Shown in pieces: positions 7,551 through 16,079 of a DNA stretch of 64,000 nucleotides. The notes beneath the pieces are model-generated. The model had not been told where the DNA came from. It did not search any database and saw only the letters and a program-made list of their open reading frames with translations. Within the stretch, counting starts at the first letter, position 1; the number at the start of each line of letters is the position of its first letter. A program made the position numbers and the translations under genes. Source of the DNA: Mobilitalea torta (GTDB lineage Bacteria; Bacillota; Clostridia; Lachnospirales; Lachnospiraceae); NCBI RefSeq assembly GCF_050433395.1, contig NZ_JBNPXH010000005.1:124001-188000 (forward strand), given 5' to 3'.

Positions 7551-10118
7551 TTAATAGAGAACGGTTACAAACATGGTCGAGTTCATCACTGCCTTATTAC
7601 CGTTGGCATCGATCAGAGAATTATTCAATACCTCTATCTTCAGTCCGGTTCCCTTATCCGGTATGTAATCCAGGCTGATATAAGCCGTATTGCCGCTCAC
7701 GGTTACCGTATTGCCGTAAGTAATGGCAGAATTAGAGATATTGGAAATCCTTAATGTCAGCTGACCGGTAATCTCCTCACTGAAATTAAGCTGTATTCCT
7801 GTCAGTGTATTCCTGTCAAACACAGGAGAGCCAACCATGGTCGGTTTTTTGTTATCCTTCAGGGGCACCATCATAGTGAATTCGGTCATTGCGGAATAGC
7901 TGCCGTTATAGCCCTTAACACCGCTGATCTTAACAGGACGCTCTACCGTGGCATCGATTCCTCCATCCGCCACCGTTAAAAGAACCGTAGCGCCGTCAGG
8001 GGTATTCCTTGTCAGTGTTGCCGACAGAACGGGAACTCCCGGAATGGTGTAGTTGCCTACCAGCTCCGCAGATGCTTTATCCAGTTTATTGGCAAACTGG
8101 ATGCTGATCTGGCTCAGATTAGTGTCCGACTGAGTGATCTCGTAAGGTGCCGGAAGCTCCGACGACGAGTTGCCTTTCGTATTGTTAAAGGAAATCGGAC
8201 GGGCCAGGCTGGGGTTCTTATAGCTGTCTACTACAAAGCCGTTCTCCAGGGTAAAGGAGTAGGTACCAAGAGCAGAAACATTGCTCAGCTTCAGGTTTAT
8301 CGTCTTCTTATCATTGCTGTTATCCATCCTGGTATAATTGATATTGGTCCCCGAACGGATATCATCGGTAATCGTAGTCAATGTCGTCGTAATTACTCCG
8401 GAAGCAAAGGCTGTTGTTACCTCTTTGTTATAGGTCAGCGCAAGGGTCGAAGTGGTTGCGTCAAATTCATAGGATATCAGAACCGGATTGGATTTATCAA
8501 CGGTAAAGTTAATCTTCCGGGTCCATCCTGTCAATGCCGTGGTATCCGTCGGCTTTACATTATAGGAATCCCACAGGGACAGCCTTATCTCAACGGTACC
8601 GGACAAAGCAGCATCCGTCTCATTGATGGTATAAATTACATTCTTCGGATCAGAGGCATCAATTACACCCTCCATCATGCTTCCATTGTTCACCTGCAGG
8701 AAGCCGGCATAGCTGAGGGAACGGGTAAATGTCGCCTTCAGGGTGTTATAGCCCGTTCTGACCACCGATATCGGCACCGCCTGTGCCTTCGCTGTGCTGT
8801 CCGTACGAAGGGTTGCCATCAGGGTATAGCTTGCGGGAGCATTCCCGGCCATATCCTTCACTCCTGCCAGTACCACGGTGAATATCTTGCCGTAATCCGC
8901 CGGATCGATATTGGACAGATCAATCACCAGCGATTTCTTATTTTCACTGGCCACATAATTCAGGCGGTTATTCAAAATACTGAGCGTGTAGGCCGAAGCA
9001 TTCGCTCCTGCACTGCCGCTGCTGCTGCCGATTACCGTCGCACCGGTAACACTTAAATTGGTGAAGTCTATGGGCTCCGTGAAATTAATGGTATTCCGGA
9101 AGCCGCTGTCATCCAATACAGGTGATCCCATCAGGCTCGGCGGATAGTTGTCGACAAAGGAAACACTCTTATAATATGCCTCTATGGGGACCCCTGAAGT
9201 AGTTAAAATCTTATTGCTCAGGCTGATACCATAATCCCCGTCGAAGGTCTTGGATGCGGTTATGACCAGAGTTCTGCCATCTGCGGAAAGGACCGCGGTC
9301 AATGTTCCCGGATCCGCAGCAAGCACTCCCTTGGCATTTTTTCTCTGTACCACATCAATATTGGAGGATAATTTGTTACCTGTTTCTATTACTGTGCTGG
9401 GATTCACCGCACTGTCAAATACAACCTTGATCTCCGTGGTATTAACAATTTCCGCACTCTGAACCGATGCTTTGGAATCTACCACCTCGATAATAATATA
9501 ATCATCCACATTGCTCTTCTTAGCATCTGCGGCTGTGGAGCTGGCAGCTGCTTTTACCCTCAGCGTCACCTTACCCACTTTTCTGGCCGTCACGATACCT
9601 TCTGCGGCATTGTCCACACTGATACAATCCGTGTCTCCCTTATCCGCATACCAATAAGCCTTATCCGTAGGCTGACCCGGAACTGTCGTTGCATTAAAGT
9701 CCATGGTCGAGCCCAGGTTCATCCTGTGGGCACCGTTAACCAGTACGGCATTGCTGATTCGAATCTCCTCTGCCGGAATCTTTACGGTGACAGAACAAGA
9801 CAAGGTCTTGGTCTTTTTGTTAGAATAGGTTATTTTACACTGTACCTTGGCAGTTCCTCCGGCAACTGCGGTAATCTTTCCTTTGCTGGATACGGTTGCC
9901 ACATTTTTGTCGGACGAAGTATATTTATATGTACTCCCTGCCACTTTGTCCTTAATCTCAAGCTGATATGTCTTACCCACGCCAACCAGCTCCACCTTGG
10001 TTTTCACAAACGCAGGACTTGCCGCGGCACTGGCTATGACCGTGCTATGATTCCAGATCATCGGTATTCCGATCAATAATGCAAGAACCATAATTAATAC
10101 CCGACTGTACTTCTTCAT
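7551..10118 (-). CDS. Secreted multi-Ig-domain surface protein (BIG2 and SbsA-like repeats)
   Basis: This is an 855-residue protein with a signal peptide (basic MKKYSR, hydrophobic LIMVLALLIGIPMIW, then ASAAAS). Residues ~37-115 form a BIG2 domain (YTSSDKNVATVSSKGKITAV, then VAGGTAKVQCKI). A second Ig-like domain runs to ~215. About six modules then recur with the pattern FD/FT-x-A/P..., for example VVFDSAVNPSTVI, NFTEPIDFTNLS, TFTRSLSYAGF and NFSEEITGQLTL, typical of SbsA-like Ig domains in bacterial surface proteins. No LPXTG or SLH anchor is visible. It starts behind AGGGAGGAAGAGCA. The leader is highly unusual (see 10119-10587). It is probably an adhesin or cell-surface structural protein. 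Confidence 0.8.
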   Translation of the reverse strand: MKKYSRVLIMVLALLIGIPMIWNHSTVIASAAASPAFVKTKVELVGVGKTYQLEIKDKVAGSTYKYTSSDKNVATVSSKGKITAVAGGTAKVQCKITYSNKKTKTLSCSVTVKIPAEEIRISNAVLVNGAHRMNLGSTMDFNATTVPGQPTDKAYWYADKGDTDCISVDNAAEGIVTARKVGKVTLRVKAAASSTAADAKKSNVDDYIIIEVVDSKASVQSAEIVNTTEIKVVFDSAVNPSTVIETGNKLSSNIDVVQRKNAKGVLAADPGTLTAVLSADGRTLVITASKTFDGDYGISLSNKILTTSGVPIEAYYKSVSFVDNYPPSLMGSPVLDDSGFRNTINFTEPIDFTNLSVTGATVIGSSSGSAGANASAYTLSILNNRLNYVASENKKSLVIDLSNIDPADYGKIFTVVLAGVKDMAGNAPASYTLMATLRTDSTAKAQAVPISVVRTGYNTLKATFTRSLSYAGFLQVNNGSMMEGVIDASDPKNVIYTINETDAALSGTVEIRLSLWDSYNVKPTDTTALTGWTRKINFTVDKSNPVLISYEFDATTSTLALTYNKEVTTAFASGVITTTLTTITDDIRSGTNINYTRMDNSNDKKTINLKLSNVSALGTYSFTLENGFVVDSYKNPSLARPISFNNTKGNSSSELPAPYEITQSDTNLSQISIQFANKLDKASAELVGNYTIPGVPVLSATLTRNTPDGATVLLTVADGGIDATVERPVKISGVKGYNGSYSAMTEFTMMVPLKDNKKPTMVGSPVFDRNTLTGIQLNFSEEITGQLTLRISNISNSAITYGNTVTVSGNTAYISLDYIPDKGTGLKIEVLNNSLIDANGNKAVMNSTMFVTVLY

Positions 10119-10146
10119 TGCTCTTCCTCCCTTTTTTTCTCATTAT

Positions 10147-10173
10147 ATCATGAACAAGGAGCATGTCCATGAT
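10147..10173 (-). repeat. 27-bp palindrome, unit 1
   Basis: The arms are ATCATGAACA and TGTCCATGAT. On the minus strand the single mismatch becomes a G-U pair. It sits against a TGATATAAT box 35 bases before the Ig-like gene's start region. With the TGGACA on its far side it makes a promoter-like unit with 16-base spacing. Confidence 0.6.
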
Positions 10174-10204
10174 CTTGTTGCTCCATAACGTCTGCTTTTA
10201 TTAC

Positions 10205-10231
10205 ATCATGAACCAAAAACGTGTTCACGAT
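10205..10231 (-). repeat. 27-bp palindrome, unit 2
   Basis: The arms are ATCATGAAC and GTTCACGAT, 27 bp as in units 1 and 3. The mismatch again becomes a G-U pair on the minus strand. The adjacent box is TGATGTAAT. Confidence 0.6.
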
Positions 10232-10311
10232 CTCCAGCTCCAATCAGAAACTGCAAGCAAGCTTGCTGTGCGAATGTCTTTCTCGCACTATCCTCATTCC
10301 GCTTTCATTAT

Positions 10312-10338
10312 ATCATGAACATAAAACGTGTTCATGAT
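10312..10338 (-). repeat. 27-bp palindrome, unit 3
   Basis: The arms ATCATGAACA and TGTTCATGAT are perfect, with a 7-base centre. Flanking sequence (GGAGATC on one side and TATAATGAAAGC on the other, minus strand) is shared with the other units, so the true repeat is about 48 bp. Confidence 0.65.
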
Positions 10339-10411
10339 CTCCGGCTCCGTTCACATGATTACGGGCAAGCTCGCATCATGTTCGCTACGCTTTCATTATA
10401 TCATATCATCC

Positions 10412-10506
10412 GCAGATTAGGAACGCAGGGACCGCCTCCTTGCGTTCCCGTTGCACTTATCCAGGATGGCCAGGGGATTGCTTTAAGCCATCCTGGACTA
10501 ATCTGC
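10412..10506 (-). other. Nested three-stem structured element
   Basis: An outer stem GCAGATTAG (10412-10420)/CTAATCTGC (10498-10506) encloses two hairpins. One is GGAACGCA (10420-10427)/TGCGTTCC (10441-10448). The other is TCCAGGATGGC (10460-10470)/GCCATCCTGGA (10487-10497). All three stems are perfect and would fold as a three-way junction. On the minus strand it begins a few bases after the start point expected for the box TGGTATAAT at 10518-10526, so it could be the 5' end of the leader RNA. It could alternatively be the 3' structure of the upstream GNAT-fusion gene, whose stop is at 10588. Confidence 0.55.
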
Positions 10507-10587
10507 TCATCGTGGACATTATACCACAGCTTTATTGTCAAAATCATGGTAATTTAATTAATATTTTCTTACTTTGAAAATATATGG

Positions 10588-11529
10588 TTAATTTTCCACC
10601 TTTTTTTCCATCAAAAAATCATCCATAACAAAGCCGCCGCCGATATCGGCAACCTGGGTTCCGGTCTTTACAAATCCCAGGCGCTCATAAATACGGATGC
10701 TGTTCTCATTTCCGCGATTTACCGTAAGCCATATTCTATGTAAACCATTGTCACGGCATACCTTCTCCAGGTGTGCCAGCGCGGTGCCGGCATGTCCCCT
10801 GCCCCGGAATCTGCGTGCAATATACAGCTTGCTTAAAAACAGGCTCTCCGGTTCAAGACGGTACGCAAAATATCCGTTATATCCCCCAAGGCTTTTCATC
10901 AGACAGTATACATAATGATTATGAAAAATCTGATCCGATACGGCCTCATGGGACTGGATCCGATCTATCATATACTGCGCCTGATCCTTCCCGATGATAC
11001 TGTCATAATGCTCATGCCATATCTCCTGTGCCAGCCGGGCCACCGTTTCTATCTGCTCTTCCCCGCAGACCTTTTCCAGGGTTACGGCATAAAGAACTCC
11101 TTCGATGATATCTGCCGCGTCCCTGACCAGCTGCTTGCAGGGCCTTGTATCGTAATATTCCTTCGTCCGGCTCTGAGGAGCAGCGCTGGGACTCTCCTCC
11201 CGGTCCAGGCGGAGCAATTCCCGGCAGATCAGCGATCCGCTGCGCTCCCGGAATTCCCGGGCCATCTTCTGGACTACCTCATAATTATATTTCTTCCCCT
11301 CCTCATCCATTCTGGCTGCGGAGCCTGTTTCCAATCCGGCAATCATGCTCATGCCCGATACGGCGCCGCAGATTTCCCGCATTCTTCCAACGCCTCCTCC
11401 AAAGGAAGCCGATAGCTTCAGAGCCACCTCCTGATCTATCCCGTACAAATCGCTATACGCGGCAAAAACCGACTGGGAACAGTTATACCCATCCAAAAAA
11501 AGCTTCTCCGCTAATTCCGCTCGCCCCAT
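10588..11529 (-). CDS. C_GCAxxG_C_C domain fused to GNAT acetyltransferase
   Basis: This is a 313-residue two-domain protein. Residues 1-~150 match the C_GCAxxG_C_C family, a putative redox domain with four conserved cysteines: GYNCSQSVF, then REICGAVSGM, SLICRELL and RPCKQLV. Residues ~150-313 are a GNAT acetyltransferase with LSKLYIARRFRGRGHAGTAL (acetyl-CoA loop RxxRGxGxA) and NENSIRIYERLGF. The C_GCAxxG_C_C proteins are usually stand-alone, about 120-170 residues. The fusion may link thiol or metal status to acetylation, but no substrate is evident. The start is supported by AGAAGGGAGG. There is no signal peptide. Confidence 0.85.
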   Translation of the reverse strand: MGRAELAEKLFLDGYNCSQSVFAAYSDLYGIDQEVALKLSASFGGGVGRMREICGAVSGMSMIAGLETGSAARMDEEGKKYNYEVVQKMAREFRERSGSLICRELLRLDREESPSAAPQSRTKEYYDTRPCKQLVRDAADIIEGVLYAVTLEKVCGEEQIETVARLAQEIWHEHYDSIIGKDQAQYMIDRIQSHEAVSDQIFHNHYVYCLMKSLGGYNGYFAYRLEPESLFLSKLYIARRFRGRGHAGTALAHLEKVCRDNGLHRIWLTVNRGNENSIRIYERLGFVKTGTQVADIGGGFVMDDFLMEKKVEN

Positions 11530-11740
11530 CCTGCTGCCTCCCTTCTAAACAAAGTCTTTGAAACTTCTGTAATCCATTTAATCATAAAATATCTGCTTTC
11601 AAAAGTAAAGCAAATATTTGTTCCTGGTATTTTCGGCAAATTTTACATGTTTATAGAACTTTTACTTTCTTTTTACTTGAATTCGAATTATAATGGAATA
11701 ACAGTATATAATTATATAAAACAGAAAGGATGGTTCTTAT

Positions 11741-12016
11741 ATGAAGAAGTTTGGAAAGTTTTTATTTGGTACAATTACCCTGGCATCCATAGCAGCCGGT
11801 GCTTATTATGTTTATAAGAATTTTATCCAGAAGGATTCTTCTGATGATTTTGATGATTTCGAAGATGACTTTGAAGATTTGGATGAGGATACCGACGAGG
11901 AAGAAGAGGAGGCCGGAGAGACCAGAGGGTATGTGCCCATCAATCTGTCTACGGAAGAATCCGAAGAAGAAAGCGCTGAGGCAGAGGCTCCCGCTGAGGA
12001 AGCCCAGTCAGAATAA
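11741..12016 (+). CDS. Small acidic membrane-anchored protein
   Basis: This is a 91-residue protein. MKKFGKFLFG is followed by one hydrophobic segment (TITLASIAAGAYYVYKNF) and then by an almost entirely acidic tail rich in Asp and Glu (DDFDDFEDDFEDLDED and similar). There is an AAAGGATGG ribosome binding site. Similar short one-TM acidic proteins are found in Lachnospiraceae without known function. It stands alone on the plus strand, with a TATAAT at 11689-11694 as a possible -10 box. A series of hairpins follows the stop codon. Confidence 0.75.
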   Translation: MKKFGKFLFGTITLASIAAGAYYVYKNFIQKDSSDDFDDFEDDFEDLDEDTDEEEEEAGETRGYVPINLSTEESEEESAEAEAPAEEAQSE

Positions 12017-12036
12017 TCGGAACAGGAATAGAAATA

Positions 12037-12161
12037 AATAGTCCGCTTGCGGACTATTGCGCTGCCGCGCGGTTGCCTTCAGGCAACATCTTCCTTATGC
12101 ACGGCATGTGCATCCTGCGGAGCACTTTCTCGTATAGGATGAACTTTCCTATACGAGAATA
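12037..12161. repeat. Run of five short hairpins
   Basis: Consecutive perfect inverted repeats fill the gap after the small acidic protein gene: AATAGTCCGC/GCGGACTATT (12037-12058), GCGC/GCGC (12059-12070), GTTGCC/GGCAAC (12072-12087), ATGCAC/GTGCAT (12097-12113) and CTCGTATAGGA/TCCTATACGAG (12130-12158). They resemble a mosaic of REP-type units. Confidence 0.55.
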
Positions 12162-12210
12162 AAGGTTCCTGCAACAGCCAAAGCATCGTGCTGTTGCAGG
12201 AACCTTTTTT
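12161..12210 (+). terminator. Terminator between convergent genes
   Basis: AAAGGTTCCTGCAACAGC pairs with GCTGTTGCAGGAACCTTT, followed by a T run on the plus strand. A shorter T run on the minus strand may also end the anti-sigma transcript, making it bidirectional. Confidence 0.85.
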
Positions 12211-12231
12211 ATTGCATTATGAATTACCCGC

Positions 12232-13320
12232 TCAATTGCTGAATTCTGTGAAAAATTCCGTCAGCTCCCTCCGGAACCGGGTATCCTCCACCGCGTAATA
12301 AACTGTCTCTGTCTCAGTATCTCCCTGGGCATAGAGTACGGTCAGATTGCTGCCCACCTCCATGATATACAGCATTCCAAGCTCAGAGCTGTTCATCTCC
12401 ACCGTGTAATCCGAATTCTCCGGGGAGCTGGTATCAGACAGACCGAACTGATGACCGTCCATGACAAGATAAAAGGCTTCCACATCCTCCCGGCTGGTTA
12501 AAGTAACGGAGACCTGATTGATATCATCCGATATGGTGAGGTAGCGGACCTGCTCCGGCGACGGAATAAATATCTGGCGGAAGGAATACATCACACTCTC
12601 GCCTGTAATACGGGCTGTCAATGCCTGATCCTGGTTCTTTGTCGCCTCGCTCTCCGGTTCTTCCTGCGAAAGGGCGAACTGGGAAGCACGGGTGCTTTCC
12701 TCCTTCCGCTGATCCTCCTCTTCCGCCGTCGTGTCCCCTCCTCCGGCAAGCGCATCTGATTTATATTCGTTTCCGTTGCTTTCTTCACCGCCATAAGCTT
12801 CAGCCGCAATGGTGAATTGCATCGGAGCCTCTGTCACGTCACCATATATCTCCTTCATGTCGCTGCCGCTTTCCTCCTGCGTCGATGCATCGGCCGATTC
12901 CGTATCGGGCATGGCGCTGTCATCCATAGCATTTTTACTCGAAATACCGTAGCTTCCCCCGTCCATCTGCAGGGCGCTATTCTCAGCAGACTTATCCATC
13001 TTCATGCCCATGGGCATATTACGGACAAAATTAATGCCGATCACAGCGATTACTGCCGCCGCTGCAATTCCTGCAATCCCGCGTACATACCGGTTCCAGG
13101 GCAGTACTTTTCTTTCCTTCTTTTCTATGGTTTTCTCATCCGCACCGGCTCCGGACCGGGCCTCTATATTAACTGCGGACTGCAGCTTGATTGCAGCCAG
13201 CGTTCTATTAATTAAATCCTCCGAGACATTGATACCGCTCAAATCAAGAGAAGCATTCAGATGTGATTTGATCTTCAAATCATCCATTTCCACATTAATT
13301 TCCTTATCTTTATAGCTCAT
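12232..13320 (-). CDS. Putative membrane anti-sigma factor
   Basis: This is a 362-residue protein. An N-terminal cytoplasmic part of ~75 residues carries a short helical repeat (INVSEDLINRTLAAIKL). One membrane segment follows (GIAGIAAAAVIAVIGINFV, ~85-103), then a long extracytoplasmic Ser/Glu-rich linker and a folded C-terminal domain (VRYLTISDDINQVSVTLTS onward). No zinc HxxxCxxC motif is present. It starts 11 bases inside the end of the ECF sigma gene (ATGAGCTATAAAG), behind GGGAGGATTTCAG. This coupling is typical of sigma/anti-sigma pairs, so it probably holds that sigma factor at the membrane until an envelope signal arrives. Confidence 0.75.
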   Translation of the reverse strand: MSYKDKEINVEMDDLKIKSHLNASLDLSGINVSEDLINRTLAAIKLQSAVNIEARSGAGADEKTIEKKERKVLPWNRYVRGIAGIAAAAVIAVIGINFVRNMPMGMKMDKSAENSALQMDGGSYGISSKNAMDDSAMPDTESADASTQEESGSDMKEIYGDVTEAPMQFTIAAEAYGGEESNGNEYKSDALAGGGDTTAEEEDQRKEESTRASQFALSQEEPESEATKNQDQALTARITGESVMYSFRQIFIPSPEQVRYLTISDDINQVSVTLTSREDVEAFYLVMDGHQFGLSDTSSPENSDYTVEMNSSELGMLYIMEVGSNLTVLYAQGDTETETVYYAVEDTRFRRELTEFFTEFSN

Positions 13321-13858
13321 CTGAAATCCTCCCTTCTAAAATAGATTTTAATCTCTGCCGTGCCCGGGAAAGCCTGCTCTTGGCAGTTCCTTCCGCAATA
13401 TTCAGCGCCTGGGCAGCCTCTGTTATGGTCATATCCTGAAAATACACACATAAAACAATATCCTTATACTTTGCCGGCAGTCCGAGAACTGTTTTTTGAA
13501 TCAATTCCCTGGTATCCTGCTTCTCCACATCATCATAATCCGTGTCACTGACAATCGCATCCTCCTGGTACTCCATCATGGGAGTCACCCGACGGTTCCA
13601 GGCGCTCTTTAAATAATCCTTGCAGGTGTTGATGGTAATACGGATTATCCAGGTCTTAATACTGGAATTACCCTCAAACGTTGTAAGTTTTTGATTTACT
13701 TTAATGAAAACATCCTGAAAAATATCTTCCGCAGTATGAACATCCTTGACATACATGTATGCCGTTCGCAATACATCGTTACCGTACTGCCTTATGAGAG
13801 TTTCTATATCATACCCCGGTATATTTTCTGAGAGTTCCACAGGTATATCCTTGTGCAT
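13310..13858 (-). CDS. ECF-family RNA polymerase sigma factor
   Basis: This is a 182-residue sigma-70 of the extracytoplasmic function type. Region 2 is NDVLRTAYMYVKDVHTAEDIFQDVF, and the adjoining segment runs through SIKTWIIRITINTCKDYLKS. Region 4 is LGLPAKYKDIVLCVYFQDMT, followed by AAQALNIAEGTAKSRLSRAR, the DNA-recognition helix. The start lies behind GGGGGACAATAGG. Its stop overlaps the start of the anti-sigma gene. It is transcribed from a probable sigma-A promoter at 13933-13961. Its target promoters are not visible here. Confidence 0.92.
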   Translation of the reverse strand: MHKDIPVELSENIPGYDIETLIRQYGNDVLRTAYMYVKDVHTAEDIFQDVFIKVNQKLTTFEGNSSIKTWIIRITINTCKDYLKSAWNRRVTPMMEYQEDAIVSDTDYDDVEKQDTRELIQKTVLGLPAKYKDIVLCVYFQDMTITEAAQALNIAEGTAKSRLSRARQRLKSILEGRISDEL

Positions 13859-13932
13859 CCTATTGTCCCCCTATACCATACTATTATTATTCCAGGCCGC
13901 TGTTACTGTTTTTAAGTCCACAATCATATAAT

Positions 13933-13961
13933 AGTATACATGGATAGACAGATGATGTAAA
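13933..13961 (-). promoter_or_regulatory. Promoter of the sigma/anti-sigma operon
   Basis: TTTACA and TATACT with 17-base spacing lie on the minus strand, ~75 bases before the sigma gene. The gap 13859-14207 otherwise holds AT-rich sequence and the terminator at 14121-14190. No ECF-type AAC/CGT motif was recognised. Confidence 0.55.
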
Positions 13962-14120
13962 TAATGAAATAGATGCATATGCCATATACATTTTCCCTTC
14001 TCAACAATTAGACGCAATATAATAAAAAACAGTTCCATAAAATCCGACCAAATATGTAGGAATATTTATGATATCCGCTTTACTGCCGCAGGCTGCAGGG
14101 ATTTTCCCGTAAAAAAGTAC

Positions 14121-14190
14121 AGGCTCCCCACTACATAAACAAAAGGATTTCTTTTTCACATCCTTCTTTTATGTATACGGGGAGCCTGCG
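14121..14190 (-). terminator. Terminator of the ABC exporter gene
   Basis: CAGGCTCCCC pairs with GGGGAGCCTG around an inner TACATAAA/TTTATGTA stem, followed on the minus strand by TACTTTTTT. It lies 18 bases after the exporter stop codon. Confidence 0.8.
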
Positions 14191-14207
14191 CCGCAGCGCT
14201 TCCTGTT

Positions 14208-15962
14208 TTACTGGGCCTGTGCCTTTTTCTGAAAAGCCATTCGGTACAGATTGGCATAAACTCCATTCCTGTCCAATAGCTCTTCATGGGTGCCGGATTC
14301 CTTGATTCCCTCTTCCGTTAATACCAGAATCCTCTTCGCATTCTTAATTGTAGAAAGCCTGTGGGCTATTACAAAGGTGGTCCTGTTCTTCGCCAGCTTC
14401 TCCAGGGAATCCTGCACCACCTTCTCGCTCTCATTATCCAGAGCCGAGGTGGCCTCATCAAAGATCAGCACCGGAGGATTCTTCAGGAATACCCGGGCAA
14501 TGCTGATTCTCTGCTTCTGCCCTCCTGACAGCTTCGCTCCCCGCTGGCCGATATCAGTATGGTAGCCATCCGGCAGCTCCATAATAAAATCATGGGCGTT
14601 GGCATTCTTAGCCGCCTCTATCACCTCTTCCTCCGTGGCATCCAGATTGCCGTAACGGATGTTATCCATGATGGTTCCGGCAAAGAGATAGACGTCCTGC
14701 TGCACGATTCCGATATTTTTACGAAGGGATTTCATCTTAATATCGCGGATATCCCTGCCGTCCAAAGTGATACTGCCCTGAGTTACCTCATAAAATCTGG
14801 GAATCAGGCTGCACATTGTCGTCTTGCCGACACCGGAGGAACCGACCAATGCGATATAATCTCCGGCCTCAACCTCCAGGTCTATATTACGGAAAACCTC
14901 CGTCATGCTCTCATCATATTTGAAGGCCACCTTATTAAATTCAATTCTGCCCTTCACCTGCTTTAATTCCACGGCCCCGGGCCGGTCCACAATATCCGGC
15001 ATAACCATCAGAATGTCATAGAAGCGGTCAAAGCCCGACATACCGTTCTGGAAGGTCTCCGTGAAACTGATCAGCTTTTTCACCGGATCGATGAGGGTAT
15101 TGATATACAGGAGAAAGGTTAACAGATCGGTGATGGCGATAATCCCCCGGGTAATGAATAAGCTTCCCCCGGCAATCATCGCAATATTGATAAAGGCGGT
15201 AAAAAGGGTCAGTCCCGAGTGGAAATTGGCCATACTCCGGTAGCTGCCCCGTTTGCTCTCCACAAAGCGGGAATTGCTGACGTAGAATTTCTCCACTTCC
15301 TGCTCTTCGTTGGCAAAGGACTTCACCACACGGATTCCGGAAAGGTTATCCTCCACACGGGCATTGATATCCGCAATCCTCTCCCTGTTCCGGCGAAAAG
15401 CCCGGTTCATTGCTCCCCTCATATAATAGGCAAAAGCAAACATCATCGGGAGGAAGGCAAAAATCAGAAGGGTCAGGGGGACATTAATCTGGATCAGAAT
15501 GATAAAGGCACCCACCATTTTAATAATGGATATGACAATATCCTCCGGTCCGTGATGGCACAGCTCTGAAATATCAAAGAGATCGTTGGTGATCCTTGAC
15601 ATGAGCTGCCCTGTCTTCTGGTTGTCATAATAGCTGAAGGACAGCTTCTGGAAATGCTCAAAGAGTTCGTTGCGCATGGTATACTCCATCCGCGCCCCCA
15701 TGATATGTCCCTGGTAGGCAATAAAATAGGTGCTGACAAATTCCAGCAGAGCCAGGGCAAGCATTGCTGCCAGCAGCTTCAAAATAATAGGTGTTGCTTC
15801 CGGTATCGCATACTTCACCAGCACCTGATTGGTAATATACCGTACTATCATAGGAAAGACCAGGGATATGCCGGCAGCCAGCAGCGCAAAAAACATATCC
15901 GCGAGGAACAGTTTCCAGTGCGGTCTGTAATAGGATAACAGCTTCTTTGTCTTATTACTCAT
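14208..15962 (-). CDS. ABC exporter half-transporter (MsbA/LmrA-like)
   Basis: This is a ~584-residue protein with fused membrane and ATPase domains. Six membrane helices occupy residues ~15-300, with the intracellular loop sequence MEYTMRNELFEHFQKLSFSY. The ATPase domain follows: Walker A VGSSGVGKTT, Q-loop IGIVQQDVYLF, signature KLSGGQKQR, Walker B PVLIFDEATSALD and H-loop VIAHRLSTI. One half-transporter is encoded, so a homodimer is likely. The third codon of the longest frame (ATGAGTAATAAGAC) is the better start, with GGAG seven bases upstream. Multidrug or lipid export is typical of the family; the substrate is not predictable here. Confidence 0.9.
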   Translation of the reverse strand: MSNKTKKLLSYYRPHWKLFLADMFFALLAAGISLVFPMIVRYITNQVLVKYAIPEATPIILKLLAAMLALALLEFVSTYFIAYQGHIMGARMEYTMRNELFEHFQKLSFSYYDNQKTGQLMSRITNDLFDISELCHHGPEDIVISIIKMVGAFIILIQINVPLTLLIFAFLPMMFAFAYYMRGAMNRAFRRNRERIADINARVEDNLSGIRVVKSFANEEQEVEKFYVSNSRFVESKRGSYRSMANFHSGLTLFTAFINIAMIAGGSLFITRGIIAITDLLTFLLYINTLIDPVKKLISFTETFQNGMSGFDRFYDILMVMPDIVDRPGAVELKQVKGRIEFNKVAFKYDESMTEVFRNIDLEVEAGDYIALVGSSGVGKTTMCSLIPRFYEVTQGSITLDGRDIRDIKMKSLRKNIGIVQQDVYLFAGTIMDNIRYGNLDATEEEVIEAAKNANAHDFIMELPDGYHTDIGQRGAKLSGGQKQRISIARVFLKNPPVLIFDEATSALDNESEKVVQDSLEKLAKNRTTFVIAHRLSTIKNAKRILVLTEEGIKESGTHEELLDRNGVYANLYRMAFQKKAQAQ

Positions 15963-16079
15963 TATCATTCTCCGTTTCTATCTGTGTTATATCCGTCTGT
16001 ATTATATCCGCAGCTGCGGCAATCCTCCGGGTCTTGCCCAATCCGCACAGCCGCCTGCTGCGAAATATTCTCAAGGAAG

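Larger units (their letters stand above)
10119..10587 (-). promoter_or_regulatory. Complex leader/promoter region of the Ig-like protein gene
   Basis: This 469-base gap holds no gene. On the minus strand it has five -10-like boxes at 10142-10147, 10200-10205, 10307-10312, 10395-10400 and 10518-10523. Each is preceded by TG plus one base (extended -10). Three of them adjoin 27-bp palindromes. A nested three-stem structure at 10412-10506 begins right after the most distal box. Small hairpins also lie between, for example GTGCGA/TCGCAC near 10268-10288 and ACATGAT/ATCATGT near 10353-10381. Confidence 0.6.

Noticed and set aside
10147..10338. The three 27-bp palindromes as a CRISPR array
   Set aside because: Spacing is irregular (58 and 107 bases), spacers share sequence with the repeat flanks, and no cas genes are near.
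10315..10557. An 80-codon plus-strand frame across the repeat-rich leader
   Set aside because: It runs through the palindromes and the nested stems and has no ribosome binding site.
12700..12710. A zinc-binding anti-sigma (ZAS) domain in the anti-sigma candidate
   Set aside because: No HxxxCxxC motif is present; the assignment rests on context and topology.
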